NCBI GenBank assembly: GCA_905215695.1
Contig: CAJMQN010000001.1
Location: 186,001-250,000, forward strand
Source of the DNA: an uncultured bacterium
Lineage (GTDB): Bacteria > Bacillota > Clostridia > Christensenellales > HGM11417
Reading direction: 5' to 3'
Length of the DNA: 64,000 bases
Both the position numbers and the translations under genes were made by a program. Numbering within the stretch: the stretch's first letter is position 1; each line of letters begins with the position of its first letter. Shown here one piece after another: positions 31,874 through 40,634 of the stretch. Below the pieces are notes generated by a model. It ran no database searches. It saw nothing but the letters and a program-made list of their open reading frames with translations, and was not told where the DNA came from.

Positions 31874-33040
31874 ATGTTGGGAAACTTTACCTATTGCAAT
31901 CCGACCAAACTCTATTTCGGAAAGGACGCGCTCGACGGCTTGCGCGCGGAACTTCCCAAGTACGGGAAGAACGTGTTGCTCGTCTATGGGGGCGGTTCTA
32001 TCAAGAAAAACGGCATTTACGACAAAGTTCTCGCGATTCTGAAGGAGAACGGAAAGAACGTCTTTGAGGACGCGGGCGTCATGCCCAACCCGACGGTCGA
32101 AAAACTGTACGAGGGGTGCAAACGCGCAAGGCGGGCGAATGCGAATCTGATTTTAGCGGTAGGGGGCGGCTCGGTCTGCGACTACGCGAAGGCGGTTTCC
32201 GTATCGGTGCATTGCGCGGAGGACCCTTGGGAAAAATACTATATCCGCTTTGAAGAGCCGGAGTGCGAGATGATCCCCGTCGGGTGCGTTCTGACCATGG
32301 TGGGGACGGGGAGCGAGATGAACGGCGGGTCTGTCATCACGAACCACGCGCAGAAACTCAAGATCGGTCACGTGTTCGGGGAAGATGTCTTTCCCAAATT
32401 CTCCGTTCTCAACCCGGAATTCACCTTTACGCTCCCGCGCTATCAGATGATTTCGGGATTTTTCGATATCATGTCCCACATTCTCGAACAGTATTTTTCG
32501 GGGGAGGACGACAACACTTCGGACTACCTCGCGGAGGGACTGTTGCGCTCTCTTCTGCACAGCGCGGAGATTGCCGTTCGGAATCCCGAGGACTACGAGG
32601 CAAGGAGCAATATCATGTGGACGGCGACCTGGGCGCTGAACACCCTCATCGCGCAGGGCAAGAGCACGGATTGGGAGGTACATATGCTCGGGCAGGCGGT
32701 GGGCGCGCATACGGACGCGACGCACGGCATGACGCTCGCGGCGGTTTCACTGCCCTACTATCGGCACATTCTGCCCTACGCCGTCGCGAAATTCAGACGA
32801 TACGCGGTCAATGTCTGGAACATTGACCCCTCGGGAAAGTCGGACGAGGAGATTGCCGCCGCGGGTCTGGACGCGATGGAGGCGTGGATGCGCAAACTCG
32901 GGCTCGTGATGAACATCACCGACCTCGGCGGAAAGAAGGAGATGCTCGAGGGCATGGTCAAGAGCACGCTCGTCATGCAGGGCGGCTATCACGTGCTCAC
33001 GGAGTCGGAAATCCGTGAGATTCTCAAAGCAAGTTTCTGA
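31874..33040 (+). CDS. Iron-containing alcohol dehydrogenase (BDH/YqhD-like)
   Basis: 388 residues of the group III iron-dependent alcohol dehydrogenases. Nucleotide loop 'LAVGGGSVCDYAKA', substrate strand 'MVGTGSEMNGGSVITN', and iron ligands in 'GFFDIMSHILEQYFSG' and 'DWEVHMLGQAVGAHTDATHG'. Members reduce aldehydes such as butyraldehyde with NAD(P)H or oxidise alcohols; this one is closest in pattern to BDH/YqhD. Preceded by AGGAGG and in an operon with the acetyltransferase; a terminator follows. A role in disposing of reducing power from fermentation, or of toxic aldehydes, is inferred. Confidence 0.92.
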   Translation: MLGNFTYCNPTKLYFGKDALDGLRAELPKYGKNVLLVYGGGSIKKNGIYDKVLAILKENGKNVFEDAGVMPNPTVEKLYEGCKRARRANANLILAVGGGSVCDYAKAVSVSVHCAEDPWEKYYIRFEEPECEMIPVGCVLTMVGTGSEMNGGSVITNHAQKLKIGHVFGEDVFPKFSVLNPEFTFTLPRYQMISGFFDIMSHILEQYFSGEDDNTSDYLAEGLLRSLLHSAEIAVRNPEDYEARSNIMWTATWALNTLIAQGKSTDWEVHMLGQAVGAHTDATHGMTLAAVSLPYYRHILPYAVAKFRRYAVNVWNIDPSGKSDEEIAAAGLDAMEAWMRKLGLVMNITDLGGKKEMLEGMVKSTLVMQGGYHVLTESEIREILKASF

Positions 33041-33047
33041 CCGAATC

Positions 33048-33076
33048 GACCCCGGCGTTTGCCGGGGTCTTTGCTT
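33048..33076 (+). terminator. Terminator after the iron alcohol dehydrogenase
   Basis: GACCCCGGC pairs perfectly with GCCGGGGTC around GTTT, then TTTGCTT. Confidence 0.85.
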
Positions 33077-33103
33077 GACTTTCGGGCGTGCGGGGGATAT
33101 AAT
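33075..33103 (+). promoter_or_regulatory. Promoter of rarA
   Basis: TTGACT (33075-33080), 17-base spacer, TATAAT (33098-33103), starting at the tail of the preceding terminator. Confidence 0.8.
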
Positions 33104-33150
33104 GAGGTCGTCCGGAGACGCCGGATCAATATGGTCGGGAGTGGAAATCT

Positions 33151-34476
33151 ATGGAACAGGGTACGTTATTTGAAAGGCAAGAGGATCAGCCGCTTGCGGC
33201 GCGCCTGCGCCCGCAGACGCTTGAGGAATTCTGCGGACAGACGCACCTGCTCGGCGAGGGCAAAGTGCTCCGCCGCATCATCGAGAGCGATAAGGTCGGT
33301 TCCATGATTTTCTGGGGACCGCCCGGCGTGGGGAAAACTACCCTCGCACGCATCATCGCCAATCGCACCAAGGCAAACTTTATCGACTTCTCCGCCGTGA
33401 CGAGCGGGATCAAAGAGATTAAGCAGGTCATGGAACAGGCGGAAAAGGGGAGAAGGTTCGGCGAAAAGACCATTCTCTTTGTGGACGAGATTCACCGATT
33501 CAACCGCGCGCAGCAGGACGCATTCCTTCCCTTTGTGGAGAAGGGCAGCATCATTCTCATCGGCGCGACGACCGAGAATCCTTCCTTTGAAGTCAACGGC
33601 GCGCTGTTGTCCCGCTGTAAAGTGTTCGTGTTGCAGGCGCTCAAGACGGAAGAGCTCTGCCGCCTGCTCGCAAACGCGCTGACGGACGCGCGGGGATTCG
33701 GGAAATTGCATGTGGAAATTTCTCCCGAGCTTGTGGAGGCGATCGCGAACTTTGCAAACGGCGACGCGAGAAGCGCGCTTTCAACGCTCGAGATGGCGGT
33801 TCTCAACGGCAATGCGGAGGGGGACAAAATCGTTGTCACTTCGGAGACAGTGGAACAATGCACCTCGAAAAAGTCTCTGCTTTACGACAAGAAGGGGGAG
33901 GAACACTACAATCTCATTTCCGCATTGCACAAGTCCATGCGCAACTCCGACCCCGACGCGGCGGTCTATTGGCTGGCGCGCATGCTCGAGGCTGGAGAGG
34001 ATCCGCTCTATGTCGCGCGTCGGGTGACGAGATTTGCGAGCGAGGATATCGGGCTTGCCGACTCGCGGGCGCTGGAGCTTGCCGTCGCCGCTTACCAAGC
34101 CTGTCACTTCATCGGTATGCCCGAGTGTTCGGTACATTTGACCGAGGCGGTCGTCTATCTCTCGATGGCGCCCAAGTCAAACGCGCTCTACGTCGCCTAC
34201 GAACGCGCAAAAAAGGACGCGCTCGGTATGCTCGCCGAGCCCGTTCCGCTCGTCATCCGCAACGCGCCCACCCGTCTTATGAAGGAACTCGACTACGGCA
34301 AGGGCTATCAGTACGCGCACGATTCGGAGGAGAAACTGACGGATATGCAGTGCCTTCCCGACAGCCTTTTGGGAAAGGAATACTATCTTCCGACCGAGGA
34401 GGGCGTGGAGGGAAAATTTCGGGCGCGTTTGCAGGAAATCAAGGAGTGGAAACGAAAAAGAAAAGAGGAGGATTAA
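33151..34476 (+). CDS. rarA: Replication-associated recombination ATPase RarA (MgsA)
   Basis: 441 residues, the family's usual length. AAA+ core: Walker A GPPGVGKTT (56-64), Walker B with VDEIHR (~111-116), sensor 1 'LIGATTENPSFEVN' and arginine finger region 'ALLSRC'. The C-terminal clamp-loader-like tetramerisation domain includes 'MRNSDPDAAVYWLARMLEAG' and 'DIGLADSRALELAVAAY'. RarA acts in the cytoplasm at stalled forks with single-strand binding protein. ATG 33151 has only a weak GGGAG site. A housekeeping gene with its own promoter, between accessory metabolic genes. Confidence 0.96.
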   Translation: MEQGTLFERQEDQPLAARLRPQTLEEFCGQTHLLGEGKVLRRIIESDKVGSMIFWGPPGVGKTTLARIIANRTKANFIDFSAVTSGIKEIKQVMEQAEKGRRFGEKTILFVDEIHRFNRAQQDAFLPFVEKGSIILIGATTENPSFEVNGALLSRCKVFVLQALKTEELCRLLANALTDARGFGKLHVEISPELVEAIANFANGDARSALSTLEMAVLNGNAEGDKIVVTSETVEQCTSKKSLLYDKKGEEHYNLISALHKSMRNSDPDAAVYWLARMLEAGEDPLYVARRVTRFASEDIGLADSRALELAVAAYQACHFIGMPECSVHLTEAVVYLSMAPKSNALYVAYERAKKDALGMLAEPVPLVIRNAPTRLMKELDYGKGYQYAHDSEEKLTDMQCLPDSLLGKEYYLPTEEGVEGKFRARLQEIKEWKRKRKEED

Positions 34477-34477
34477 A

Positions 34478-34552
34478 ATGAATTTAAAAAAACGGATTGC
34501 GTGCTATTCCTGCTCCGGGAATGAAGGGAGGCAGTATGTCATATTTGGGTGA
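34478..34552 (+). other. 24-codon leader-like ORF overlapping the aldo/keto reductase start
   Basis: ATG 34478 follows an excellent AAGAGGAGG site that overlaps the end of rarA; the peptide is Cys- and Lys-containing (MNLKKRIACYSCSGN...) and ends 14 bases inside the next gene. It may couple translation of the reductase to rarA, or be a remnant. No homology recognised. Confidence 0.35.
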
Positions 34553-35654
34553 AGAAATCAAAAAGTTAGGATTCGGACTCATGCGCCTGCCGCAAAGGGA
34601 GGGAAAGATCGACATTGAGCAGACGAAGGAAATGGTCGATCTCTTTCTCGGCGCGGGATTTACCTATTTCGATACGGCGTGGGCTTATCCCGGCAGTGAG
34701 GACGCAATCCGGCAAGCGCTTGTAGAGCGGTACCCAAGGGAGCGTTTCCGGCTCGCGACCAAACTTGCCGCTTGGTCAAACTGTAGGACGAAGGAGGACG
34801 CCACGGGACAGTTTGACACTTCGCTTGCGCAGACGGGCGCAGGATATTTCGATTTCTATCTCCTGCACAATCTCGGCGAACAGCGGACACATTTCTTTGA
34901 CGATTTCGGGCTGTGGGATTGGGTGCGGGAGAAGAAAGAGAAAGGATTGGTCAGGCATGTCGGTTTCTCCTTTCATTCGACGCCCGAAGAGCTCGACGCA
35001 ATTCTGAAGGCGCATCCCGAAATGGAGTTCGTTCAGTTGCAGATAAACTATGCCGACTGGGAGAATCCGAGCGTTCAGTCCCGCGCCTGCTATGAAGTTG
35101 CAAGAAAATATGGGAAGCCCGTCATCATCATGGAGCCCGTCAAGGGCGGTATGCTCGCAGCGCCGCCCGAATCGGTGGAGCGCATTTTCAAGGAAGCGGA
35201 ACCGCATTCCTCGTCGGCGTCCTGGGCGATTCGCTTTGCCGCAAGCCTCGACGGTGTGATAACGGTGCTTTCGGGAATGAGCAATATCGAACAGATGAAG
35301 GACAATCTGTCCTATATGCGGGACTTTAAAAAGCTTTCCGGGGAACAGCTGGCAACGGTCGAACGGGCACAGGAAGAACTGAAAAAAATACCGCTCATTC
35401 CCTGCACCTCCTGCAACTACTGCGCAAAGGTTTGTCCCAAGAATATCGGAATTTCGGGTACATTTACGGCGATGAATATCCTGACTTTGTATAGGAACAG
35501 GGAGTTCGCGGGGAATCAGGCGGGTTGGCTGGTCGGCGGGCACGGCAAACAGAAAGCGGAGGAATGTATCCGTTGCGGTAAATGCGAAAAGGTCTGTCCG
35601 CAACATATTGCAATCAGAGAGGAGCTCGAAAGAGCGAATCGGGAACTCTATTGA
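34536..35654 (+). CDS. Aldo/keto reductase with C-terminal 4Fe-4S ferredoxin domain
   Basis: 372 residues. The first ~270 form an aldo/keto reductase barrel with the catalytic set visible: D and Y in 'YFDTAWAYPGSEDA', K in 'ATKLAAW', H in 'FYLLHNLG'. The C-terminal ~90 residues bind two 4Fe-4S clusters: CTSCNYCAKVCP and CIRCGKCEKVCP. This two-domain architecture is common in Clostridia and probably moves electrons between ferredoxin and a carbonyl substrate. ATG 34536 follows GGGAGG. It is transcribed behind rarA and ahead of the ECF component with 16-base spacing. The natural substrate is unknown. Confidence 0.92.
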   Translation: MSYLGEEIKKLGFGLMRLPQREGKIDIEQTKEMVDLFLGAGFTYFDTAWAYPGSEDAIRQALVERYPRERFRLATKLAAWSNCRTKEDATGQFDTSLAQTGAGYFDFYLLHNLGEQRTHFFDDFGLWDWVREKKEKGLVRHVGFSFHSTPEELDAILKAHPEMEFVQLQINYADWENPSVQSRACYEVARKYGKPVIIMEPVKGGMLAAPPESVERIFKEAEPHSSSASWAIRFAASLDGVITVLSGMSNIEQMKDNLSYMRDFKKLSGEQLATVERAQEELKKIPLIPCTSCNYCAKVCPKNIGISGTFTAMNILTLYRNREFAGNQAGWLVGGHGKQKAEECIRCGKCEKVCPQHIAIREELERANRELY

Positions 35655-35670
35655 AAAAGGAGGAATCGCA

Positions 35671-36252
35671 ATGTTGGAAAACGTACTTGCGAGGCACAAC
35701 GTCTCGTTTAAAATCCGAATCACCGTGAAAAGCCTTGTATCGGCGGGTATTGTCGCCCTTGCCGTCCTTTTGCCGCAGCTTGTCCACCTCGCTTTCGGGC
35801 AGGCGGGAGGAGTGCAATGGCTGCCGATGTATCTGCCGGTTCTGCTCGGCGGGTGTCTGCTCGGCACCTGGTGGGGCTTGGGCGTAGGCGTTGCCGCTCC
35901 GCTCGTCAGTTTTGCAATTACTTCTGCGATGGGTAACGCGATGCCCGCCGCGTCAAGATTGCCCTTTATGGTTGCGGAACTCGCAGTGTTTGCCGCAGTT
36001 TCAGGGCTGTTTTCAAAAAAAATTGCCGCAAACGGCTGGATGGCGTTTCCCGCCGTGCTACTCGCGGCGGTGAGCGGCAGAACAGTTTTCCTCCTGCTTG
36101 TTCTGCTGTTTCAAAGCGTTGCGCCCTTTTCTCCCGCGCTCGTCTGGGCGCAGATTCAGACGGGATTTATCGGATTGATTTTACAGGCGGTTGTCGTTCC
36201 CTTTGTCGTGATGGGGCTGAAAGTTTTGTTTGACAGGGACAGGCATGACTGA
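35671..36252 (+). CDS. ECF transporter S-component-like membrane protein
   Basis: 193 residues with about six hydrophobic helices ('SLVSAGIVALAVLLPQLVHL', 'YLPVLLGGCLLGTWWGLGVG', 'AFPAVLLAAVSGRTVFLLL', 'GLILQAVVVPFVVMGL'). The pattern (short N-terminus, GG in helix 2-3, C-terminal basic end) fits a substrate-binding S-component of an energy-coupling factor importer, which takes up vitamins or metal-related cofactors using a shared ATPase module. No ECF ATPase genes are in the window and the ligand is not evident. AAAGGAGG precedes ATG 35671; its end overlaps the DUF1893 gene by 8 bases. Confidence 0.75.
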   Translation: MLENVLARHNVSFKIRITVKSLVSAGIVALAVLLPQLVHLAFGQAGGVQWLPMYLPVLLGGCLLGTWWGLGVGVAAPLVSFAITSAMGNAMPAASRLPFMVAELAVFAAVSGLFSKKIAANGWMAFPAVLLAAVSGRTVFLLLVLLFQSVAPFSPALVWAQIQTGFIGLILQAVVVPFVVMGLKVLFDRDRHD

Positions 36253-36661
36253 CGTTGAGAGAGCGAGAGGATTGCTCGAGGGGCACACGCTCGTACTGTG
36301 CCGGGGCGAAGAGGTTATCACGAGCGGGAAACGCGGAATTTCGCCCATGATGGATTTGATTTCGGAAGGTGCGGAGTTGGTCGGGTTTTCCGCTGCCGAC
36401 CAAGTGGTAGGACGCGCGGCTGCTCTTCTCTTTGCGTATGCGGGCATTCGCGAGGTCTATGCGAAGGTGGCAAGCGCGAGCGCGCTCGAAATTTTTCTTA
36501 AACAGAGAATTCCCGTTTGCTATGAAAAACTCACGGAAAATATCGTCAACCGCAAGGGGGACGGAATTTGTCCGATGGAACAGGCAACCGCGGGAACGGA
36601 CGACCCGGCGGTTGCGTTCGGACTGCTAAAAGAAACGCTTTACCGTCTGCGCGGGAACTAA
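36245..36661 (+). CDS. DUF1893 family protein (deaminase-like fold)
   Basis: 138 residues matching DUF1893: 'LLEGHTLVLCRGEEVITSGK', 'RGISPMMDLISEGAELVGFS', 'ADQVVGRAAALLFAYAGI' and 'CPMEQAT'. The fold is thought to be related to cytidine deaminases but the function is unknown; the Cys in 'GICPMEQA' and the Cys of 'LVLCRG' are the conserved polar positions. It begins within the ECF S-component gene, so the two are coupled and may act on the same imported compound (inference). A strong terminator follows the stop. Confidence 0.85.
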   Translation: MTDVERARGLLEGHTLVLCRGEEVITSGKRGISPMMDLISEGAELVGFSAADQVVGRAAALLFAYAGIREVYAKVASASALEIFLKQRIPVCYEKLTENIVNRKGDGICPMEQATAGTDDPAVAFGLLKETLYRLRGN

Positions 36662-36696
36662 AAAGAAGGGGAGTTTTTTAACTCCCCTTCTTTTTA
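36661..36696 (+). terminator. Terminator after the DUF1893 gene
   Basis: AAAAGAAGGGGAGTT pairs perfectly with AACTCCCCTTCTTTT around TTTT, ending in a T run; likely works from both sides. Confidence 0.9.
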
Positions 36697-36780
36697 ATAA
36701 ATGGAACCGCTTGCTTGCCGAGAAAAGTGTTTGATATTTGATGATATGTCATAATATCGCTACTTTTTCCCAAAACCATA

Positions 36781-36809
36781 TTGACAGTGTTCCGGTTTTT
36801 CTCTATATT
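36781..36809 (+). promoter_or_regulatory. Promoter of the GH127-like gene
   Basis: TTGACA (36781-36786), 17-base spacer, TATATT (36804-36809); AGGAGAGG and ATG 36840 follow. Confidence 0.8.
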
Positions 36810-36839
36810 GGAGACAGAAAAGGAGAGGAGCGAAATCGT

Positions 36840-38411
36840 ATGAATCAACTCAAAGACGAACAGATTAGAACGGCGGGTGAGATCAGACGCCGCGCCGAAT
36901 TCAGCCAAAGCCGCCTGCATACCGTTCTCTATGCTTGTAAAAATTTTATTCAGCATTCCGAATACAGCTGGCCGGGAGATTTTGAAGGGCGCACTTTGCT
37001 CGCAAAGGTCAGTTTGGCAAGAACGCTCGGGACTTCGGAGGATTTCGGCGACGAGCTGAACGCGATCGCGGAGAACGCGAACGCCGACGGGTATTTCGGC
37101 GCGGTCTTTGACGGCGCGACCATGAACGAACAGCAGCTTTCGGGAAACAGTTGGCTCATGCGGGGGCTCTGCGAATCCTATCTCCTGAACGGAAATCGAA
37201 CCGCGGAGGAGTTGCTCCGGCGCATGACCGAGACCTGGCTGCTCCGGCTTCAGCCCTTCTATCAAAATTATCCCATTCAGAACGAAACGCGTGCAGAGGG
37301 GATCAAGGGCGAAGCGATCGGCGCGCTCTATGCAAACGCAGTGAACGGTTGGAAATTGTCCACCGATACGGGCTGCGCCTTTATCGCGCTTGACGGTATC
37401 ACGCAGGTTGCACAGGTACTCGAAGAGAAGAGACTGTATCCGTTGATTGAGACCATGATTGCGCGGTTTTTACAGATCGACAAGGTGGGTCTGCGCTGTC
37501 AGACGCATGCGACGCTCTCCGCGACGCGGGGCATTCTCCGCTATTTTGAATTGACCGGACGCAGGGAATATCTCGCCGCCGCGACGGAAATTTACGCGCT
37601 TTATCGGGAGCACGGAATGACCATTAACTATGCGAACTACAACTGGTTTGAGCGTCCGGAATGGACGGAACCCTGCGCGGTAGTGGACGCGTTGACCATT
37701 GCCTTCTCCCTGTTCCGGTTTACAAAAGATTTCCGATACGCAGAGGACGCGAACCGAATTTTTTGGAACGCGCTCAAATTTGCGCAGAGGAGCAACGGCG
37801 GGTTCGGTTGCGATACCTGTCTGACGCTCGAAAACGGAACGCTGTCGGCAACGAACACTTACGAGGCATATTGGTGCTGTACCATGCGCGGCGCGGAGGG
37901 CATTCGGGTTGCGGCGCAGAATCAGTATCTTGAGGAAGAGAGCACGGTTTTTGTTCCCGGTTTCAACGACGGTGAAGCCGTTTTGATGGGTGGGCGTCTT
38001 GTTCTTCGGCAGAGCACGGAGATGCCCTATCACGGAAAAGTGGTGTTTCAGATACTGAAAAACGAGGCGGGCAGGGTAACAATCCGGCTATACCGTCCGC
38101 AAAACGTCTTTTTGACTTGCGTTTCGGGTGCGGAGGCGGAAGTTTTGGAACATGAAATCCGTATCCGCACAGAGGGGTGCGGCGAAATTTCTCTCGAATT
38201 CGAAATCCTCCCGTGTGTGCGGGAAGAGAAGGGAAAAAAGCTGTTTTGGGCGGGAGATCTACTGCTCGGGGAACTGGAAGGCGCTCCGGAATATACCCCC
38301 GAGCGGGTCTATTCTCTCGACGGGCATCAACTCGTCCCCGTTGCGGACATGAAAGGTATTCCCGAGGAGACCGCGCGGAAGGTGCGGCAAAAGTTTGTCT
38401 TTGCGTCCTAA
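36840..38411 (+). CDS. GH127-like beta-L-arabinofuranosidase-type protein
   Basis: 523 residues of the (alpha/alpha)6 barrel family formerly DUF1680 (GH127/GH146-like). Signature blocks: 'EWTEPCAVVDALTIAFSLFR', 'RIFWNALKFAQRSNGGFGCD' and 'AYWCCTMRGAEGI'. GH127 uses a zinc-bound Cys nucleophile; the Cys residues of PCAV, CDTC and WCC are good candidates for that site. The last ~130 residues are beta-sandwich. At about 520 residues it is shorter than the usual 630-650. No signal peptide, so it likely trims imported arabinose-containing oligosaccharides. Own promoter; the stop overlaps that of the convergent AraC gene, its probable regulator. Confidence 0.8.
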   Translation: MNQLKDEQIRTAGEIRRRAEFSQSRLHTVLYACKNFIQHSEYSWPGDFEGRTLLAKVSLARTLGTSEDFGDELNAIAENANADGYFGAVFDGATMNEQQLSGNSWLMRGLCESYLLNGNRTAEELLRRMTETWLLRLQPFYQNYPIQNETRAEGIKGEAIGALYANAVNGWKLSTDTGCAFIALDGITQVAQVLEEKRLYPLIETMIARFLQIDKVGLRCQTHATLSATRGILRYFELTGRREYLAAATEIYALYREHGMTINYANYNWFERPEWTEPCAVVDALTIAFSLFRFTKDFRYAEDANRIFWNALKFAQRSNGGFGCDTCLTLENGTLSATNTYEAYWCCTMRGAEGIRVAAQNQYLEEESTVFVPGFNDGEAVLMGGRLVLRQSTEMPYHGKVVFQILKNEAGRVTIRLYRPQNVFLTCVSGAEAEVLEHEIRIRTEGCGEISLEFEILPCVREEKGKKLFWAGDLLLGELEGAPEYTPERVYSLDGHQLVPVADMKGIPEETARKVRQKFVFAS

Positions 38412-39352
38412 ATATAATTCGGATGCTCGAGCTCGTGCTCGATAAATTCGGTATCCGCGCCCTCTTTCTTTTTTTTGAGTTCGGAAAACAGATATTTTTT
38501 CTTATAATCCGTGGGCGTGAGATCGGTAAATTTTCTGAACGTGTAATTGAAGTGCTGACGGGAAGAGAAACCGACCTGTTCCTGAATCATCTTGAGCGTC
38601 ATCGGCGGGTGGAGAATGAGATAACAGGCTTTTTGAATGCGGTAGTGGTTGAGGTAGTCCTTGACGGTGACGCCAAATTGGTTTTTGAAGAGTTTTTGCA
38701 GATAAGAAAGGGAAATCCCTGTATGTTTCGCGATGTCTGCAACGGACAACTCCATACGCTGATAATTTTCGCAGATAAAGTTGACGGCTTTTTTCAAGTA
38801 GGTGATGCCCGTCGCCGAGGCGGGATTTTCGGTACAGCGGGAGATGCGTATCCAAAGTTCCGAAATCAGCAGTTGCAGCATATAGCCGTTTTCTTCGGGG
38901 AAAACCGCGCGGTTCGCGGTTTCGTCGAGAATGTGAAAAATGGCTTCTTCCACTCCGGCAACGTCGTTGAACCGGTAAAAGGGTTTGTTTGCCTGAATCA
39001 GAGACCGCAGAGGTTCGGATGCGGAAATCGCGTGTCCCACATTGACGGTCTGCGCGGGAACGGCTTTCAGTTCGAGTCCCAGCATTCTCGTATTCTTGCG
39101 GTCGATCATGAGGCGGTGGATCACGCCGGCATTGAGGAGGATAAATTGCTTGTCGAATAAGTTTATCGGAGTGACGTCCTTGTTGGATTTGTCCATCAAG
39201 TAGATTTGGCAGTTCCCCTCGGTGACGTACATCAATTCAAAATTGTTGTGACCGTGATAGGGCATGTCGAAGGGCTGAAAGGTTGTCGAATAATAGCCTT
39301 CGAGTGCGAAGGATTGGTTTTTCAGTTTGTTCAGCGTCAAATATTCCATCAT
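38408..39352 (-). CDS. AraC-family transcriptional regulator 2
   Basis: 314 residues from the ATG at 39352. That start is chosen because it follows CGGAGAC and lies downstream of the promoter, whereas the longer in-frame ATG at 39400 lies within the promoter itself. N-terminal cupin sensor ('FDMPYHGHNNFELMYVTEGN', 'KQFILLNAGVIHRLMID'); C-terminal AraC helix-turn-helix pair (about 205-300: 'LSVADIAKHTGISLSYLQKL', 'LKMIQEQVGFSSRQHFNYTF'). It is convergent with the GH127-like gene and divergent from LacI 2, so it could control either side. Confidence 0.92.
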   Translation of the reverse strand: MMEYLTLNKLKNQSFALEGYYSTTFQPFDMPYHGHNNFELMYVTEGNCQIYLMDKSNKDVTPINLFDKQFILLNAGVIHRLMIDRKNTRMLGLELKAVPAQTVNVGHAISASEPLRSLIQANKPFYRFNDVAGVEEAIFHILDETANRAVFPEENGYMLQLLISELWIRISRCTENPASATGITYLKKAVNFICENYQRMELSVADIAKHTGISLSYLQKLFKNQFGVTVKDYLNHYRIQKACYLILHPPMTLKMIQEQVGFSSRQHFNYTFRKFTDLTPTDYKKKYLFSELKKKKEGADTEFIEHELEHPNYI

Positions 39353-39371
39353 AATTGTCTCCGATGCTTTC

Positions 39372-39400
39372 ATGATAACATAAACAGAGCCGAGCGTCAA
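39372..39400 (-). promoter_or_regulatory. Promoter of AraC 2
   Basis: Minus strand TTGACG (39395-39400), 17-base spacer, TATCAT (39372-39377). It rules out the longer reading-frame start. Confidence 0.75.
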
Positions 39401-39438
39401 TATCCGGCGATTCTAACCGACCATTCTTTGGATATGAT

Positions 39439-39467
39439 TTGACAAATTCGACAAAAAAACATATAAT
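39439..39467 (+). promoter_or_regulatory. Promoter of LacI gene 2
   Basis: TTGACA (39439-39444), 17-base spacer, TATAAT (39462-39467): full consensus. Divergent from the AraC 2 promoter 38 bases away. Confidence 0.85.
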
Positions 39468-39528
39468 TCGAATATATTATAAAATCGGGAAGAATGGATA
39501 TTGTACATTTATCGGAGGGAAACAGCTC

Positions 39529-40536
39529 ATGCCGGTAACAATTAAAACGATTGCAAGAGCAACGGGCTTGTCGCTGACAACAGTTTCAAAATATTTAAAC
39601 GGCGGGAATGTGCTCCCCAAAAATCGTGTAGCGATTGAATCTGCCGTAGAGAAATATGGTTATCGCGTCAATTATGTGGCAAAAAATTTAAAGACCGGAC
39701 ATACAAATACTGTCGGAATCGTTTTGCCTTCCTTTCAGGATGTCTTTCATACCGGTTTTTTTCATTACATAGAACATTATTTGAGAAAACAGGGATATTC
39801 GGTACAGGTAGTGGGATCGGGCGATACGTTGGAGACGGAGAAACGCTCCATCAGAACATTGTTGAGTCGTCAGGTAGATGCCGTATTTCTGTTTCCCATC
39901 TATGGGGCATACGACAATGCTAAAGAGGTGGTTTGCAGCGGAATTCCACTTGTCATTGGCGACCAATATATCAATGAAGTTGATGCGGATTACGTTCTTT
40001 TTGATAATCGGAACGTCAGTTGTCGTGCAGTTTCGCTGTTTGTAGAGGCGGGACACGAAAAAATTGCGGTTGTAAGTGCGGACAAAAAGTATTATACCGC
40101 CAACGAACGTTTCCTCGGTTATTTGGACGCTCTAAAAGATGGAGGAATCTCTTTTTGTGAGGAGTATGCCGCTTTCTGTTCCGATTTTAATATCGAACAG
40201 GCGAAGGAGGCTGTCCGACACCTTTTGGATCTGCCGTCGCCGCCGACGGCGTTTTTTGCTACGAATTTTTATATGACGGTAGGAATGATTGCCGTCTTTA
40301 ATGAACGTGGATTGAAAATTGGAGAAGACGTTTCCGCGATTGGTTACGACAGTCTTTTTGTTTCAGATCTTGTGACACCTACTTTGACAATTGTGGATCA
40401 ACCGCTTGAGGAGGCAGGACGTCAAGCTGCGGAATTGATTTGCCGAAGAATTGCCGATAAAAAGGGTGCGGAAGAGCATGAGACTGTCGTGATTTCTTCC
40501 AAACTGATTCTTGGGAATTCCGTAAAAAAAATTTAA
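39529..40536 (+). CDS. LacI-family transcriptional regulator (cassette 2)
   Basis: 335 residues from ATG 39529, behind GGAGGGA. N-terminal helix-turn-helix 'IKTIARATGLSLTTVSKYLN', hinge 'YVAKNLKTGHT', sensor domain from 'NTVGIVLPSFQDVFHTGFFH' to 'DVSAIGYDSLFVSDLVTPTL'. Codon use and base composition are clearly more A+T-rich than the genes before it, hinting at a different origin. Its stop is only 8 bases before the promoter of the next operon, whose two perfect palindromes with central CG are its likely operators. Autoregulation is not evident, since no copy lies at its own promoter. Confidence 0.93.
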   Translation: MPVTIKTIARATGLSLTTVSKYLNGGNVLPKNRVAIESAVEKYGYRVNYVAKNLKTGHTNTVGIVLPSFQDVFHTGFFHYIEHYLRKQGYSVQVVGSGDTLETEKRSIRTLLSRQVDAVFLFPIYGAYDNAKEVVCSGIPLVIGDQYINEVDADYVLFDNRNVSCRAVSLFVEAGHEKIAVVSADKKYYTANERFLGYLDALKDGGISFCEEYAAFCSDFNIEQAKEAVRHLLDLPSPPTAFFATNFYMTVGMIAVFNERGLKIGEDVSAIGYDSLFVSDLVTPTLTIVDQPLEEAGRQAAELICRRIADKKGAEEHETVVISSKLILGNSVKKI

Positions 40537-40544
40537 AAAAGGTA

Positions 40545-40573
40545 TTGACAACAGGTTTTCCATGTGGTATATT
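40545..40573 (+). promoter_or_regulatory. Promoter of the cassette 2 operon
   Basis: TTGACA (40545-40550), 17-base spacer, TATATT (40568-40573) with an extended TGG. Operator 1 begins 8 bases after the -10. Confidence 0.85.
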
Positions 40574-40581
40574 AATTTTAG

Positions 40582-40597
40582 AGCGTAACGTTACGCT
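40582..40597. promoter_or_regulatory. LacI-type operator 1, cassette 2
   Basis: Perfect 16-base palindrome AGCGTAACGTTACGCT with central CG, over the expected transcription start. Confidence 0.85.
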
Positions 40598-40603
40598 TTG
40601 AAT

Positions 40604-40618
40604 CCGACGTGTAGTCGG
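40604..40618 (+). promoter_or_regulatory. Small hairpin between the two cassette 2 operators
   Basis: CCGAC pairs with GTCGG around GTGTA, followed by CTTTCATTTT. It could be a weak terminator or 5'-end stabiliser. Confidence 0.5.
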
Positions 40619-40634
40619 CTTTCATTTTAAGCAC

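Noticed and set aside
39353..39400. Longer N-terminus for AraC 2
   Set aside because: The extra codons overlap the -10 and -35 of its promoter, and the ATG at 39352 has a good ribosome binding site.
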